NCBI GenBank assembly: GCA_002345215.1
Contig: DDVH01000040.1
Location: forward strand, 3,859-37,154
Reading direction: 5' to 3'
Length of the DNA stretch: 33,296 bases
From: Anaerolineales bacterium UBA2317
GTDB taxonomy: Bacteria; Chloroflexota; Anaerolineae; Anaerolineales; Villigracilaceae
The notes under the pieces were generated by a model. That model was not told the origin of the DNA and did no database searches. It was given only the letters and a program-made list of their open reading frames with translations. Both the position numbers and the translations under genes were made by a program. Shown here one piece after another: positions 1 to 7,694 of the stretch. How positions within the stretch are numbered: position 1 is the first letter of the stretch; the number at the start of each line of letters is the position of its first letter.

Positions 1-714
1 CATCACGATGCTGAAACCATTGTAGAAACGCCCGTTTCATTAACCGTCAATGGCAAAGAATGGATTTCGTTTATGTGTACGCCCATTCATTTAGAAGCCT
101 TGGCTATTGGTTTTCTATTTAATGAAGGCATCATCAAAAGCATGGATGAAGTTGCAGATGCACGAGTCTGTGAACATGGTGATAATGTTGATGTGTGGCT
201 TCATCATTCAGCAGAACAACCTACAAATTGGCGCAGAACATCGGGTTGCACGGGCGGCGTCACCGCGGTGGATTTGTTAGCGAAACCCAATGTGTCACTT
301 GCAGAAAACAGTTTCCACGTCACGCCTGAAGCGATTATGAATATGGTTGAAAAATTATTTGAGTCGCAAGAGTTATATCGCGAGACAGGCGGTGTACATA
401 CATCCGCATTAAGTGATGGCGAAAAAGTTGTGATTGCGGCAGATGATATCGGCAGACATAACACGCTCGATAAAATTGCAGGCTTATGTTTGATGAAAAA
501 TATTTTTCCACAAAACAGAATTTTGATTACCACTGGAAGAATTAGTTCTGAGATGTTACAAAAAGCGGCAAAGATTGAAGCCCCAATTTTGATTTCAAGA
601 ACTTCACCATCATCACTCTCAATCGAAATGGCAGAACGCTACGGAATCACATTGATTGGGTATGCGCGAAAACATCGCTTCAATGTGTATTCAAACAAAC
701 AAAGAATCACATAG
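1..714 (+). CDS. fdhD: Formate dehydrogenase accessory sulfurtransferase FdhD (5' end outside window)
   Basis: FdhD passes sulfur from a cysteine desulfurase to the molybdenum/tungsten cofactor of formate dehydrogenase; without it the enzyme is inactive. The reading frame is open from base 1, so the true start lies upstream; 237 residues are visible. Family marks are the N-terminal segment ending in GFLFNEGI, the motif TSGCTGG (Cys about visible residue 83), DIGRHNTLDK (about 149-158), TGRISSEM and the C-terminal RTSPSSLSIEMAE segment. The cysteine motif has one Cys, where E. coli FdhD has a CxxC pair. The substrates of this protein are probably the two formate dehydrogenases encoded at the other end of the window. 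Confidence 0.95.
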   Translation, partial: HHDAETIVETPVSLTVNGKEWISFMCTPIHLEALAIGFLFNEGIIKSMDEVADARVCEHGDNVDVWLHHSAEQPTNWRRTSGCTGGVTAVDLLAKPNVSLAENSFHVTPEAIMNMVEKLFESQELYRETGGVHTSALSDGEKVVIAADDIGRHNTLDKIAGLCLMKNIFPQNRILITTGRISSEMLQKAAKIEAPILISRTSPSSLSIEMAERYGITLIGYARKHRFNVYSNKQRIT

Positions 715-728
715 AGTGCGACGCACTC
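714..728. repeat. Perfect 7-bp inverted repeat at the fdhD stop codon
   Basis: GAGTGCG and CGCACTC flank a single A; the first G is the last base of the fdhD TAG stop. It could act as a weak transcript-end hairpin, although no T-run follows. It resembles the other small GC-rich palindromes in this window. Confidence 0.5.
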
Positions 729-738
729 CGGCGCATGA

Positions 739-753
739 TAAAATTCACGCCTT
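739..753 (+). promoter_or_regulatory. Candidate -10 box (TAAAAT) 9 nt before the first lipoprotein start
   Basis: TAAAAT at 739-744 is followed by 9 nt and the ATG at 754. No Shine-Dalgarno is present. The spacing matches the boxes before the 2369 and 22697 starts and suggests a nearly leaderless transcript. I see no clear -35. Confidence 0.4.
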
Positions 754-2343
754 ATGAATTTTCAGCGAAAAATTTCAACGCTTCTCTTAACTACGGTTTT
801 GCTTGTTTCTTGCACCTCAACAGAATCTCCCCCGACAGTTTTCCCCACGTATAATCCATTTTTACCAATTGAAAATACCACGCCACAAACCATAGACTCG
901 AATATTTCCCCTTCACCATCACCTACCATCACACCAACGCGTGAACCAACGCCTACGCGTGCGCCTGCCAATGTGCCACCATTCTTTGGCACAACGAGTC
1001 AAATTCAAACCACACCCACCCCAGACCCTGCTCGTGTGTTACCAACACCACGTCAAGATGCAGATGAATATGTAGTGCAATTTGGAGACACATTAGGTGA
1101 TATTGCCCTGAGATATGGAATTAGTGTGCAAGCCCTCATGCAAGCCAACAACATGACCGATGCAAATACATTAGCAGTAGGTCAAGTGTTGATTATTCCA
1201 GCGCCAAATCCGATTGGTTTAGGTTCATCTCTTAAACTGATACCTGATTCTGAAATGGTGTACGGACCCGCTACCATTTATTTCGATATTAATGAATTTA
1301 TCCAAAGCCAAAATGGTTATCTCGCTAATTATGTTGAAGATGTAAATGGAACAATTTTAAGTGGTGCGGAGATCGCCCAACTTGTGGCAAGTAATTATTC
1401 AGTCAACCCGCGTTTATTACTTACAATTTTAGAATATCAAAGTGGCTGGGTTACGAATCCTCTGCCGTTTAACACATCCTACCCAATGGGTTTGATAGAT
1501 GAAAATCGCTACGGTTTATATCGTCAATTGGCGTGGGCAGCAAACACACTCAATCGCGGATATTATTTATGGAAAGTAAATGCACTTTCAACTTACATCT
1601 TAAGTGATGGTCAAGTCATTCCCATTGACCCAACTATCAATGCTGGCACAGCCGCCGTACAATATTTCTTTTCGCAGTTATCTGATATAGGCGCATGGCA
1701 AATTGATGTCGGCGCATCAGGAGTCATCGTCACCTATTTTGTTTTCTTTGGCAACCCATTTGGATACGCTATTGAGCCATTAATCCCTGCCGACTTTTCA
1801 CAACCAGAAATGCAATTGCCATTTCGTGCTGGCGAAAGTTGGTATTTCACCGGCGGACCACACGGCGGTTGGGATGCTGGCTCGGCTTGGGCGGCATTAG
1901 ATTTTGCACCACCAAACAATACAGACGGTAATTGCAACGTCAGCCCGTTTTGGGTAACAGCCATGGCAGATGGATTAATCATCCGCGCTTCTGATGGCGC
2001 AGTAGCACAAGATTTAGATAATGATGGCTACGAACAAACAGGTTGGGTGATTTTATATATGCACGTTGCTGAACAAGACCGCGTGCAACCGAATGAATAT
2101 ATTTTTGCAAATGAAAATATCGGTCATCCATCTTGTGAAGGTGGCATATCAAACGCCACACATTTACACATCGCCAGAAAATACAATGGCGAATGGATTT
2201 CAGCCGATGGCTCACTTCCATTTATTTTAAGTGGCTGGGTTTCCAGTGGCGATGGCGTGCAATATAACGGTTTTCTCACGCGTGGCTCACAAGTCATTGA
2301 GGCGTGGGATAGCGCCAATGATTTCAACTTAATCACACGCTAA
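754..2343 (+). CDS. Lipoprotein: LysM, lysozyme-like segment, M23-like domain (paralog 1 of 3)
   Basis: This is a 529-residue exported lipoprotein. The signal peptide ends in the lipobox LVSC with Cys20. A Pro/Thr-rich linker (about 25-100) leads to a LysM domain (about 105-149, peptidoglycan binding). A middle segment around NPRLLLTILEYQSGW (about 218-232) resembles the catalytic-Glu region of lytic transglycosylases, with Glu227 as candidate. The C-terminal region (about 360-485) is M23/LytM-like: GGPHGGW (His370), ALDFAP (Asp383), LYMH (His437) and HLH (His470/His472) are the candidate zinc and catalytic residues. An Asp-rich DLDNDG loop (420-425) sits inside it. The likely role is cell-wall binding and remodelling outside the membrane; activity is inferred. 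It is the first of three tandem paralogs. Confidence 0.8.
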   Translation: MNFQRKISTLLLTTVLLVSCTSTESPPTVFPTYNPFLPIENTTPQTIDSNISPSPSPTITPTREPTPTRAPANVPPFFGTTSQIQTTPTPDPARVLPTPRQDADEYVVQFGDTLGDIALRYGISVQALMQANNMTDANTLAVGQVLIIPAPNPIGLGSSLKLIPDSEMVYGPATIYFDINEFIQSQNGYLANYVEDVNGTILSGAEIAQLVASNYSVNPRLLLTILEYQSGWVTNPLPFNTSYPMGLIDENRYGLYRQLAWAANTLNRGYYLWKVNALSTYILSDGQVIPIDPTINAGTAAVQYFFSQLSDIGAWQIDVGASGVIVTYFVFFGNPFGYAIEPLIPADFSQPEMQLPFRAGESWYFTGGPHGGWDAGSAWAALDFAPPNNTDGNCNVSPFWVTAMADGLIIRASDGAVAQDLDNDGYEQTGWVILYMHVAEQDRVQPNEYIFANENIGHPSCEGGISNATHLHIARKYNGEWISADGSLPFILSGWVSSGDGVQYNGFLTRGSQVIEAWDSANDFNLITR

Positions 2344-2353
2344 TTTATACAGA

Positions 2354-2368
2354 TATAATTCATTCAAC
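2354..2368 (+). promoter_or_regulatory. Candidate -10 box (TATAAT) 9 nt before the second lipoprotein start
   Basis: A perfect TATAAT at 2354-2359 is followed by 9 nt and the ATG at 2369, with no Shine-Dalgarno. It lies in the 25-nt gap after the first paralog, so the second may have its own short-leader promoter besides read-through. Confidence 0.5.
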
Positions 2369-3982
2369 ATGCCTCGTATCGTAATTATTCTTATTATCAC
2401 TTCTTTGATTATTTCAGCCTGCGGAAATTCATCCGTTTGGGGAGTTGCTCCAACCCCCACACCTGAATCAGCAATTCAACAAACGCCTCTTGTTGACCCT
2501 TTAGCAGGTTCAAGCGACCCCATCATTTTCCCCACTTCTACCACGCCACCGCAATTTGAAACACAATCTGCCTACACACCTACACCACAAATCATCTCAT
2601 TTGAAATTACGCCGACCAACACATCCGCATTAAATGACTCTGCACCATTTTTGTATTATGCCCAAAGTGGAGATATGCTCTCCGCGGTGGCATCAAGATT
2701 CAACGTGAATGAAGCGGAAATTATCTCCGATGCAGATTTAACTCGAACGACGTTAATTGATAATGGCGTGTTGCTCGTCATCCCAAATCGAATCAACGAG
2801 CAGACCACGCCCAATATCCAAATCATGCCTGATGCAGAAATTGTCTATTCCCCGACTGCCTTAGATTTTGATGTAGAAGAATATGTCAAATCACAAAATG
2901 GCTATTTAAGTAATTATAGAGATTACTTAGGTTCAGAAGGTTGGATTGCCGGTTACGATGCGATTGAAAAATTAGCCATTGAAAATTCAATCAACCCGCG
3001 TTTGTTATTAGCCGTTTTAGAATTTGAGGCACGTTGGGTACGTGGCGAACCAATTGACTTGTTGCGTACAGAATTTCCGATGGGCTTTAATGATTATCGT
3101 TACAAAGGCTTGAGCGTGCAAATGGTTTGGGCAATCAACAACATGTCCATTGCATATTACGGTTGGCGAGCAGGGACATTAACTCATTTAGAATTTCCAG
3201 ATGGCACAAAACTTCGTTTAGACCCACGCTTAAATGCTGGCACAGTTGCAATTCAATATTTATTTTCAAAATTACACAGCCAAAGCCAATGGGCACAGAT
3301 TATTAATCCAGATAGCGGATTCCCCGCCATGTATGAAGAAATGTTTGGTGACCCGTGGCTACGTGCAAAATTAATTGACCCATTGTTCCCCGCCGCATTA
3401 AATCAACCTCCATTGGTGTTCCCATTTGAACCCGGCGTAAAATGGAGTTTCACCGGTGGACCACACAACGGCTGGGGACAAATTAACCCAAACATTTATG
3501 GCGTATCTCATAGTGTATATTCTGCAATTGATTTTGCACCCGCCGCTGATAAAACTGGTTGTATTCCTACCAACACATGGGTCACCGCCGCGGCACCCGG
3601 TTTGGTCGTTCGTTCTGAAGATGGAATCGTAATGGTTGACCTTGATGGCGATGGTTACGAACAAACCGGTTGGAATTTATTATATTTACACATTGCTACC
3701 AAAGACCGCGTTCCCGTCGGCACTTGGCTTGAAACCAATGACCGTATTGGTCATGCTTCATGCGAAGGCGGTGTTTCTACAGGCACACATTTACATTTCG
3801 CTAGAAAATATAATGGTGAATGGGTTACAGCCGATGGACCGATTCCGTTTGTATTAAGTGGTTGGCGAGTGGTCTCTGGCAATGCACCTTATAAAGGCAC
3901 GCTTGTGCGCGGTGATGAAACCATTACATCCGATTTACAAGCTCAGGCTTGGTCAAATATTATTCGTGAAGAAGATGAATAA
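2369..3982 (+). CDS. Lipoprotein: degenerate LysM, lysozyme-like segment, M23-like domain (paralog 2 of 3)
   Basis: This 537-residue lipoprotein has lipobox ISAC (Cys18). Its architecture follows the first paralog: Pro/Thr-rich linker, weakened LysM (about 96-139, starting YYAQSGDMLSAVASRF), the NPRLLLAVLEFEARW segment (about 209-223, Glu218 candidate) and a C-terminal M23-like region with GGPHNGW (His366), AIDFAP (Asp388), LYLH (His441) and HLH (His474/His476). The segment between His366 and Asp388 is longer than in the other two copies and carries an extra His (HSVYSAIDFAP). The DLDGDG loop is conserved. Its 3' end overlaps the start of the third paralog, so these two genes are translationally coupled. 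Confidence 0.8.
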   Translation: MPRIVIILIITSLIISACGNSSVWGVAPTPTPESAIQQTPLVDPLAGSSDPIIFPTSTTPPQFETQSAYTPTPQIISFEITPTNTSALNDSAPFLYYAQSGDMLSAVASRFNVNEAEIISDADLTRTTLIDNGVLLVIPNRINEQTTPNIQIMPDAEIVYSPTALDFDVEEYVKSQNGYLSNYRDYLGSEGWIAGYDAIEKLAIENSINPRLLLAVLEFEARWVRGEPIDLLRTEFPMGFNDYRYKGLSVQMVWAINNMSIAYYGWRAGTLTHLEFPDGTKLRLDPRLNAGTVAIQYLFSKLHSQSQWAQIINPDSGFPAMYEEMFGDPWLRAKLIDPLFPAALNQPPLVFPFEPGVKWSFTGGPHNGWGQINPNIYGVSHSVYSAIDFAPAADKTGCIPTNTWVTAAAPGLVVRSEDGIVMVDLDGDGYEQTGWNLLYLHIATKDRVPVGTWLETNDRIGHASCEGGVSTGTHLHFARKYNGEWVTADGPIPFVLSGWRVVSGNAPYKGTLVRGDETITSDLQAQAWSNIIREEDE

Positions 3983-5444
3983 AATCCAGACAATCTTTTT
4001 GATTGTTATCCTTACAATCACATCTTGTAGTTCTCCCTCACAACCAGATTCAACGCCCGCCTCATCCGCACCTCAAACTGGTGATGTGATTCCGCAACTT
4101 GATTCTACGCCTCAACCCACTCGTCCTGCATATTCGCCAGGTCAATTGGTAGATTACACAGCCCAAACAGGTGATACACTCCCCGCCTTGGCCTTACGCT
4201 TCAACACATCTGTAGATGAAATATTAGCCGCCAACACATTTATTCCACGCGATGCAACCACTATGCCACAAGACATGCCGATGCAAATTCCAATTTATTA
4301 TCGGGCATTGTGGGGAACAACTTTTCAATCTATCCCCGACCACGCCTTTGTAAATTCACCGACCAGTTCGGGCTTTAATACCGAAGCGTTTGTTCAATCA
4401 CAAAATGGTTGGTGGAAAAATTATCGCGCCTATGTTGCCGGGCAAATTCGCACTGGCGCTGAATTAGTAGATTATGTTGCGATTAATTACAGCATTAATC
4501 CGCGTTTGTTGCTTGCCATTTTAGAGTATCAAGGCGGCGCATTGACTCAAGATGCTCCACCAGTAAGTAGAAAATTACTAGGGCTAGAACGCCAATTTTG
4601 GGAATCACATTATCTTCAACTTGTACTTGCCGCCAATACACTCAACAATGGATATTATGGTTGGCGAAATGGCTCTTTGCTTGAATTTGAAGATGCTAGT
4701 GGAAATTTATTTCGTCCAGACCCGTGGCAAAATGCAGGTTCAGCCGCGTTGCAATATTATTTTTCAAGAATGTATGCAGGCAATGAGTTTGCGAATGCCA
4801 TTAATGCTAATGGTTTCTTTGAAACCTACGCCAATCTTTTTGGTAATCCATGGAATGATTCTTTTGAATTAATCCCCGGTAGTTTAACGCAACCAGAATT
4901 GAGCTTGCCTTTTCCAAATGCTCAAACGTGGAGTTATACCGGAGGTCCGCACACAGGCTGGGGCACGGGTGAACCGTTTGCCGCGTTAGATTTTGCTCCA
5001 CCCGCTGAAAAATCAGGTTGTGTAAAAGCGAAGCCAGAAAATTATGTCTCTGCTGTAGCAGATGGTTTGGTAGTTCGCTCAAGCATTGATGGCGTGGTAT
5101 TAGATTTAGACAAAGATGGCAATGAGCGCACAGGTTGGGTTATTTATTATTTGCATCTTGCTACCGAAAGACGTGCTGTTGTTGGGTTAAATTTAAATGC
5201 CGGTGATTTAATTGGGTATCCCTCTTGTGAAGGTGGAAGTTCAACAGGAACGCATGTGCATATTGCTAGAAAATATAACGGCGAGTGGATGCTTGCTGAT
5301 AGCGCGATTCCGTTTGTATTGAATGGTTGGGTTGCACATAATGGAAGCCGTGCTTATTTAGGCACATTAACCAGAGGAAATGAAGTTGTGATTGCCTGTG
5401 AATGTGGTGATGCGTTTACGTCAGTGAATGCAGGTTTTCCATAA
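3975..5444 (+). CDS. Lipoprotein: LysM, lysozyme-like segment, M23-like domain (paralog 3 of 3)
   Basis: I place the start at ATG 3975, overlapping the previous stop by 8 nt, because translation from there gives a signal peptide (MNKIQTIFLIVILTITSC, lipobox Cys18). An in-frame ATG at 3858 would put 39 unrelated residues before it. The product has 489 residues. LysM lies at about 60-107, the NPRLLLAILEYQGG segment at about 175-187 (Glu184), and the M23-like part has GGPHTGW (His326), ALDFAP (Asp339), YYLH (His394) and HVH (His427/His429). The loop DLDKDG is kept. The aromatic residue after the candidate Glu (QSGW, EARW in the other copies) is missing here (QGGA), so this segment may have diverged. 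Confidence 0.8.
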   Translation: MNKIQTIFLIVILTITSCSSPSQPDSTPASSAPQTGDVIPQLDSTPQPTRPAYSPGQLVDYTAQTGDTLPALALRFNTSVDEILAANTFIPRDATTMPQDMPMQIPIYYRALWGTTFQSIPDHAFVNSPTSSGFNTEAFVQSQNGWWKNYRAYVAGQIRTGAELVDYVAINYSINPRLLLAILEYQGGALTQDAPPVSRKLLGLERQFWESHYLQLVLAANTLNNGYYGWRNGSLLEFEDASGNLFRPDPWQNAGSAALQYYFSRMYAGNEFANAINANGFFETYANLFGNPWNDSFELIPGSLTQPELSLPFPNAQTWSYTGGPHTGWGTGEPFAALDFAPPAEKSGCVKAKPENYVSAVADGLVVRSSIDGVVLDLDKDGNERTGWVIYYLHLATERRAVVGLNLNAGDLIGYPSCEGGSSTGTHVHIARKYNGEWMLADSAIPFVLNGWVAHNGSRAYLGTLTRGNEVVIACECGDAFTSVNAGFP

Positions 5445-5478
5445 AAAAATACCGCGACTTTAGTCGCGGTATTTTTTC
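5444..5478. terminator. Bidirectional intrinsic terminator between convergent genes
   Basis: ACCGCGAC and GTCGCGGT (about 5451-5470) form a GC-rich stem around a short TTTA loop, flanked by an A-run on the left and a T-run on the right, so it terminates on both strands. It separates the lipoprotein genes from the convergent gene ending at 5479. Confidence 0.9.
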
Positions 5479-6249
5479 TTAGGCACGATTTGTAAAATAT
5501 CGAAACAATATAAACACGCCTGCCAGAATTAATGCAACTGCCCAAACATAATTGGCAAAATCTAACAAAGAAGCTAGACCAAACACGCCCATCACTGCTA
5601 AGATAGCCGCGGGCCAGTATGCCCATGTCATTTTTGCTAGTAAGGCGACTAACAAAAATGTAATAGCAAGACCCAAAAAGAAAACGCCGGCAGTTTGAAA
5701 TTCACCAACTTTTTCAGCAACCACTGTAATCGTAGCAATTGTAGATAACACACCAAATGGAATCAACGCCCACCATCTTTCGCTTGGATTTGTGAGATAC
5801 AAGACAAAAAATGTTAATCCAATGCCACCTAATACAATCGCACCAGAATATTCTTCAAAATAAGTAGAGCCAAAAACCAAAAGTGAAAGTGCGGTCAACA
5901 CACCACCGGGGATTATTGCCCACCAACGTCCATCACGGTCAGTGAAGTAGACATACCAAAACGAAAGCGCAATGCCGCCTAAAAAGATTCCGCCACCAAT
6001 ATCTTCGAGTGACTCAGGGAGCAAAATCAATGTGCCGAGTGCCAGCAAGGTAAAACCTGGAAATGCTGCCCACCAGTTATTGCTATCACCAAACAACACA
6101 AACAGAAATGCCAAGCCAGCAATGACAAACACAGCACCCCAAAAGTAACTTGTGACATTTTCCAAAAATCCCATGGTTTGGGCGAGTGCCAACGAACCGC
6201 CCAAAATCAGTAACAAACCAAAAATAATTCTCGTATCAAATCGTTTCAT
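5479..6249 (-). CDS. Multi-pass membrane protein with 50-residue internal repeats
   Basis: This 256-residue, very hydrophobic protein has about ten predicted membrane segments and no catalytic motif that I recognise. It contains an internal repeat: a tryptophan pair (WWA..P) recurs at residues 59-60, 109-110 and 159-160, a period of 50, with a diverged YWPA copy at about 211. Each WW is preceded by charged/polar residues (DSNN, DRDGR, NPSER) and followed by a hydrophobic stretch. It is the last gene of a three-gene membrane operon with LiaF-like neighbours, separated by 13 nt from the gene before it. A role in envelope-stress sensing is only a guess from context. Confidence 0.75.
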   Translation of the reverse strand: MKRFDTRIIFGLLLILGGSLALAQTMGFLENVTSYFWGAVFVIAGLAFLFVLFGDSNNWWAAFPGFTLLALGTLILLPESLEDIGGGIFLGGIALSFWYVYFTDRDGRWWAIIPGGVLTALSLLVFGSTYFEEYSGAIVLGGIGLTFFVLYLTNPSERWWALIPFGVLSTIATITVVAEKVGEFQTAGVFFLGLAITFLLVALLAKMTWAYWPAAILAVMGVFGLASLLDFANYVWAVALILAGVFILFRYFTNRA

Positions 6250-6262
6250 ACTAAACCTTTCA

Positions 6263-7060
6263 CTATTTTATTTTTATCGAAGCCGCGCCAGCACTGATGT
6301 GAATATCCATTGCATTTGTGGCGGTTTCATAATCCGGTGATTGATAAACACCATTCACTTTCGGAAAACGAGTCTTATCAATACTCAGATCTGCCGCGCC
6401 GAGTGAGGCACGAATACGCGCGGAAACATTTTCAGGGATAGTTAATGTCAACGAAGCGGCACCCAAGTCAAGGTCAGTTCTGAAGCGACCACGTTCAGGT
6501 AATATCAAATCAATATCACTGGCGCCGGCTTTTATCTTTAAGTCAAGCAAATTCATATCGCGCAAGGCAATGATTGATTTATTCGCGCCGATATTAAATC
6601 GCAATGAAGTGGGGATATTTTGATTCAATGCTACATCCCAATTGTATTGATGATTTGAATTCCAAAATGGAAAATCCCAAAAGTTGGATGCGCTTCGAAT
6701 CTTAACATCTAATTTGTTTCCGCTTCGTTCAGCAGAATGCTCCATGCCACCGTCAAATGTGCCATGCAACAATTCATTTGGATTTGCGCCGCTGTGAACT
6801 TTCAATTCACCCGCACCATGATGAATTCTCAATTTTGATTCGCTTGCGCCGTCTAATCCAATGCTAGCCGATTCAGTTTTTACATCTTGTTTCCAAAACA
6901 CACTCACCAATGCCCATACACCTAATAGAATAAAAGTAAGGGGCCAGAAAACGCTGGTAAGCGAATTACCATTTGGAAGCCGAATGCCCATTGCATTGGC
7001 GAGCATGAGCCCGCCCAGCAAAAGTAACCCAACACCCCAAAGTAAAGAATTGTTTTTCAT
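6263..7060 (-). CDS. LiaF-like membrane protein with C-terminal toastrack-type domain
   Basis: I choose the inner start MKNNSLLWG (265 aa) because it lies 1 nt after the stop of the upstream gene; an in-frame start at 7126 would lie inside that gene and lacks sense. Two membrane segments (about 5-24 and 36-56) of the DUF5668/LiaI-LiaF type are followed by a repetitive beta-rich domain (about 65-265) with recurring G-A-[GSA] turns (HHGAGELKV, IKAGASDIDL, DLGAASLTL, SLGAADLSI, ISAGAASIKI). That is typical of LiaF C-terminal/DUF4097 toastrack folds. In Firmicutes LiaF controls a two-component cell-envelope stress system; here no histidine kinase is adjacent, so the role is inferred from family only. 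Confidence 0.8.
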   Translation of the reverse strand: MKNNSLLWGVGLLLLGGLMLANAMGIRLPNGNSLTSVFWPLTFILLGVWALVSVFWKQDVKTESASIGLDGASESKLRIHHGAGELKVHSGANPNELLHGTFDGGMEHSAERSGNKLDVKIRSASNFWDFPFWNSNHQYNWDVALNQNIPTSLRFNIGANKSIIALRDMNLLDLKIKAGASDIDLILPERGRFRTDLDLGAASLTLTIPENVSARIRASLGAADLSIDKTRFPKVNGVYQSPDYETATNAMDIHISAGAASIKIK

Positions 7061-7061
7061 G

Positions 7062-7595
7062 TTATTCACTTTGATTTTTATTTCTGAAGGTGCGATACAA
7101 ACCACTACCCAACACCCACAGACCAAGCAATATCAACAAAATGGCTGGACCATAATTGCCGAGTAAATCCCATCCACCAAGGAATGCAGAAAAAATGAGA
7201 AATAACACAGCACTGAAAACCATCATGTTGAGTCCACGTTTGAGGTTGTGGGCGGTGTTATCGCCTAGCAAACCTGCGAGCAATGTACCAACGCCGATAA
7301 AGCCTGGGTACAACGTCCACATGTAAGACCATGAACTATAGTCGCGAGTCATTTCTTGATAATAGAAAATTCCGCCCGTGCCAGCCACAATTGCGGCAGG
7401 TACAGCCAAGCCCGGCGCACCAAGCACCAAGCCAACAATGAAAATGACACCGCCAATCAACAATAAGTTAACGGGCCATTCTGTATATTTTTCAAAAAAA
7501 TTGCTGAAAGCTGGCACAGTTTGGTCTAACAAAAACCATACGCCAATCAAAACCAAAATTACGCCCAATGCAAGTTGTGAACGATTTCCGCTCAT
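7062..7595 (-). CDS. Small LiaI/DUF5668-like membrane protein
   Basis: This 177-residue protein has about five membrane segments. The N-terminus (LALGVILVLIGVWFLLDQ) and C-terminus (YGPAILLILLGLWVLGSG) have the G-x-x-L-I-L-x-G pattern of LiaI/LiaF N-terminal regions. An AGGAG Shine-Dalgarno lies upstream of the start, so it is the likely first gene of the operon 7595 to 5479. The stop codon is one nucleotide from the next start, indicating coupled translation. No enzymatic motif is visible. Confidence 0.75.
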   Translation of the reverse strand: MSGNRSQLALGVILVLIGVWFLLDQTVPAFSNFFEKYTEWPVNLLLIGGVIFIVGLVLGAPGLAVPAAIVAGTGGIFYYQEMTRDYSSWSYMWTLYPGFIGVGTLLAGLLGDNTAHNLKRGLNMMVFSAVLFLIFSAFLGGWDLLGNYGPAILLILLGLWVLGSGLYRTFRNKNQSE

Positions 7596-7642
7596 AATTT
7601 ATTCTCCTGTAGAAAGTTTTTATTTAGTGTATAACTTTTTTG

Positions 7643-7677
7643 CTAAAAAAGAAAGCCTGAAAAAATATACGCAGGCT
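7643..7677 (-). terminator. Probable terminator of the glycan operon
   Basis: AGCCTG (7654-7659) and CAGGCT (7672-7677) pair across a 12-nt loop. On the minus strand the stem is followed by a T-rich tail (TTCTTTTTT). It lies just after the stop of the nucleoside phosphorylase gene. The 6-bp stem is short, so termination may be leaky. Confidence 0.55.
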
Positions 7678-7694
7678 GAAAAAGAAAGTTGCTT

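Noticed and set aside
3858..3974. Longer N-terminus for the third lipoprotein
   Set aside because: It would put 39 residues, translated out of frame from the end of the second paralog, before an evident signal peptide and lipobox.
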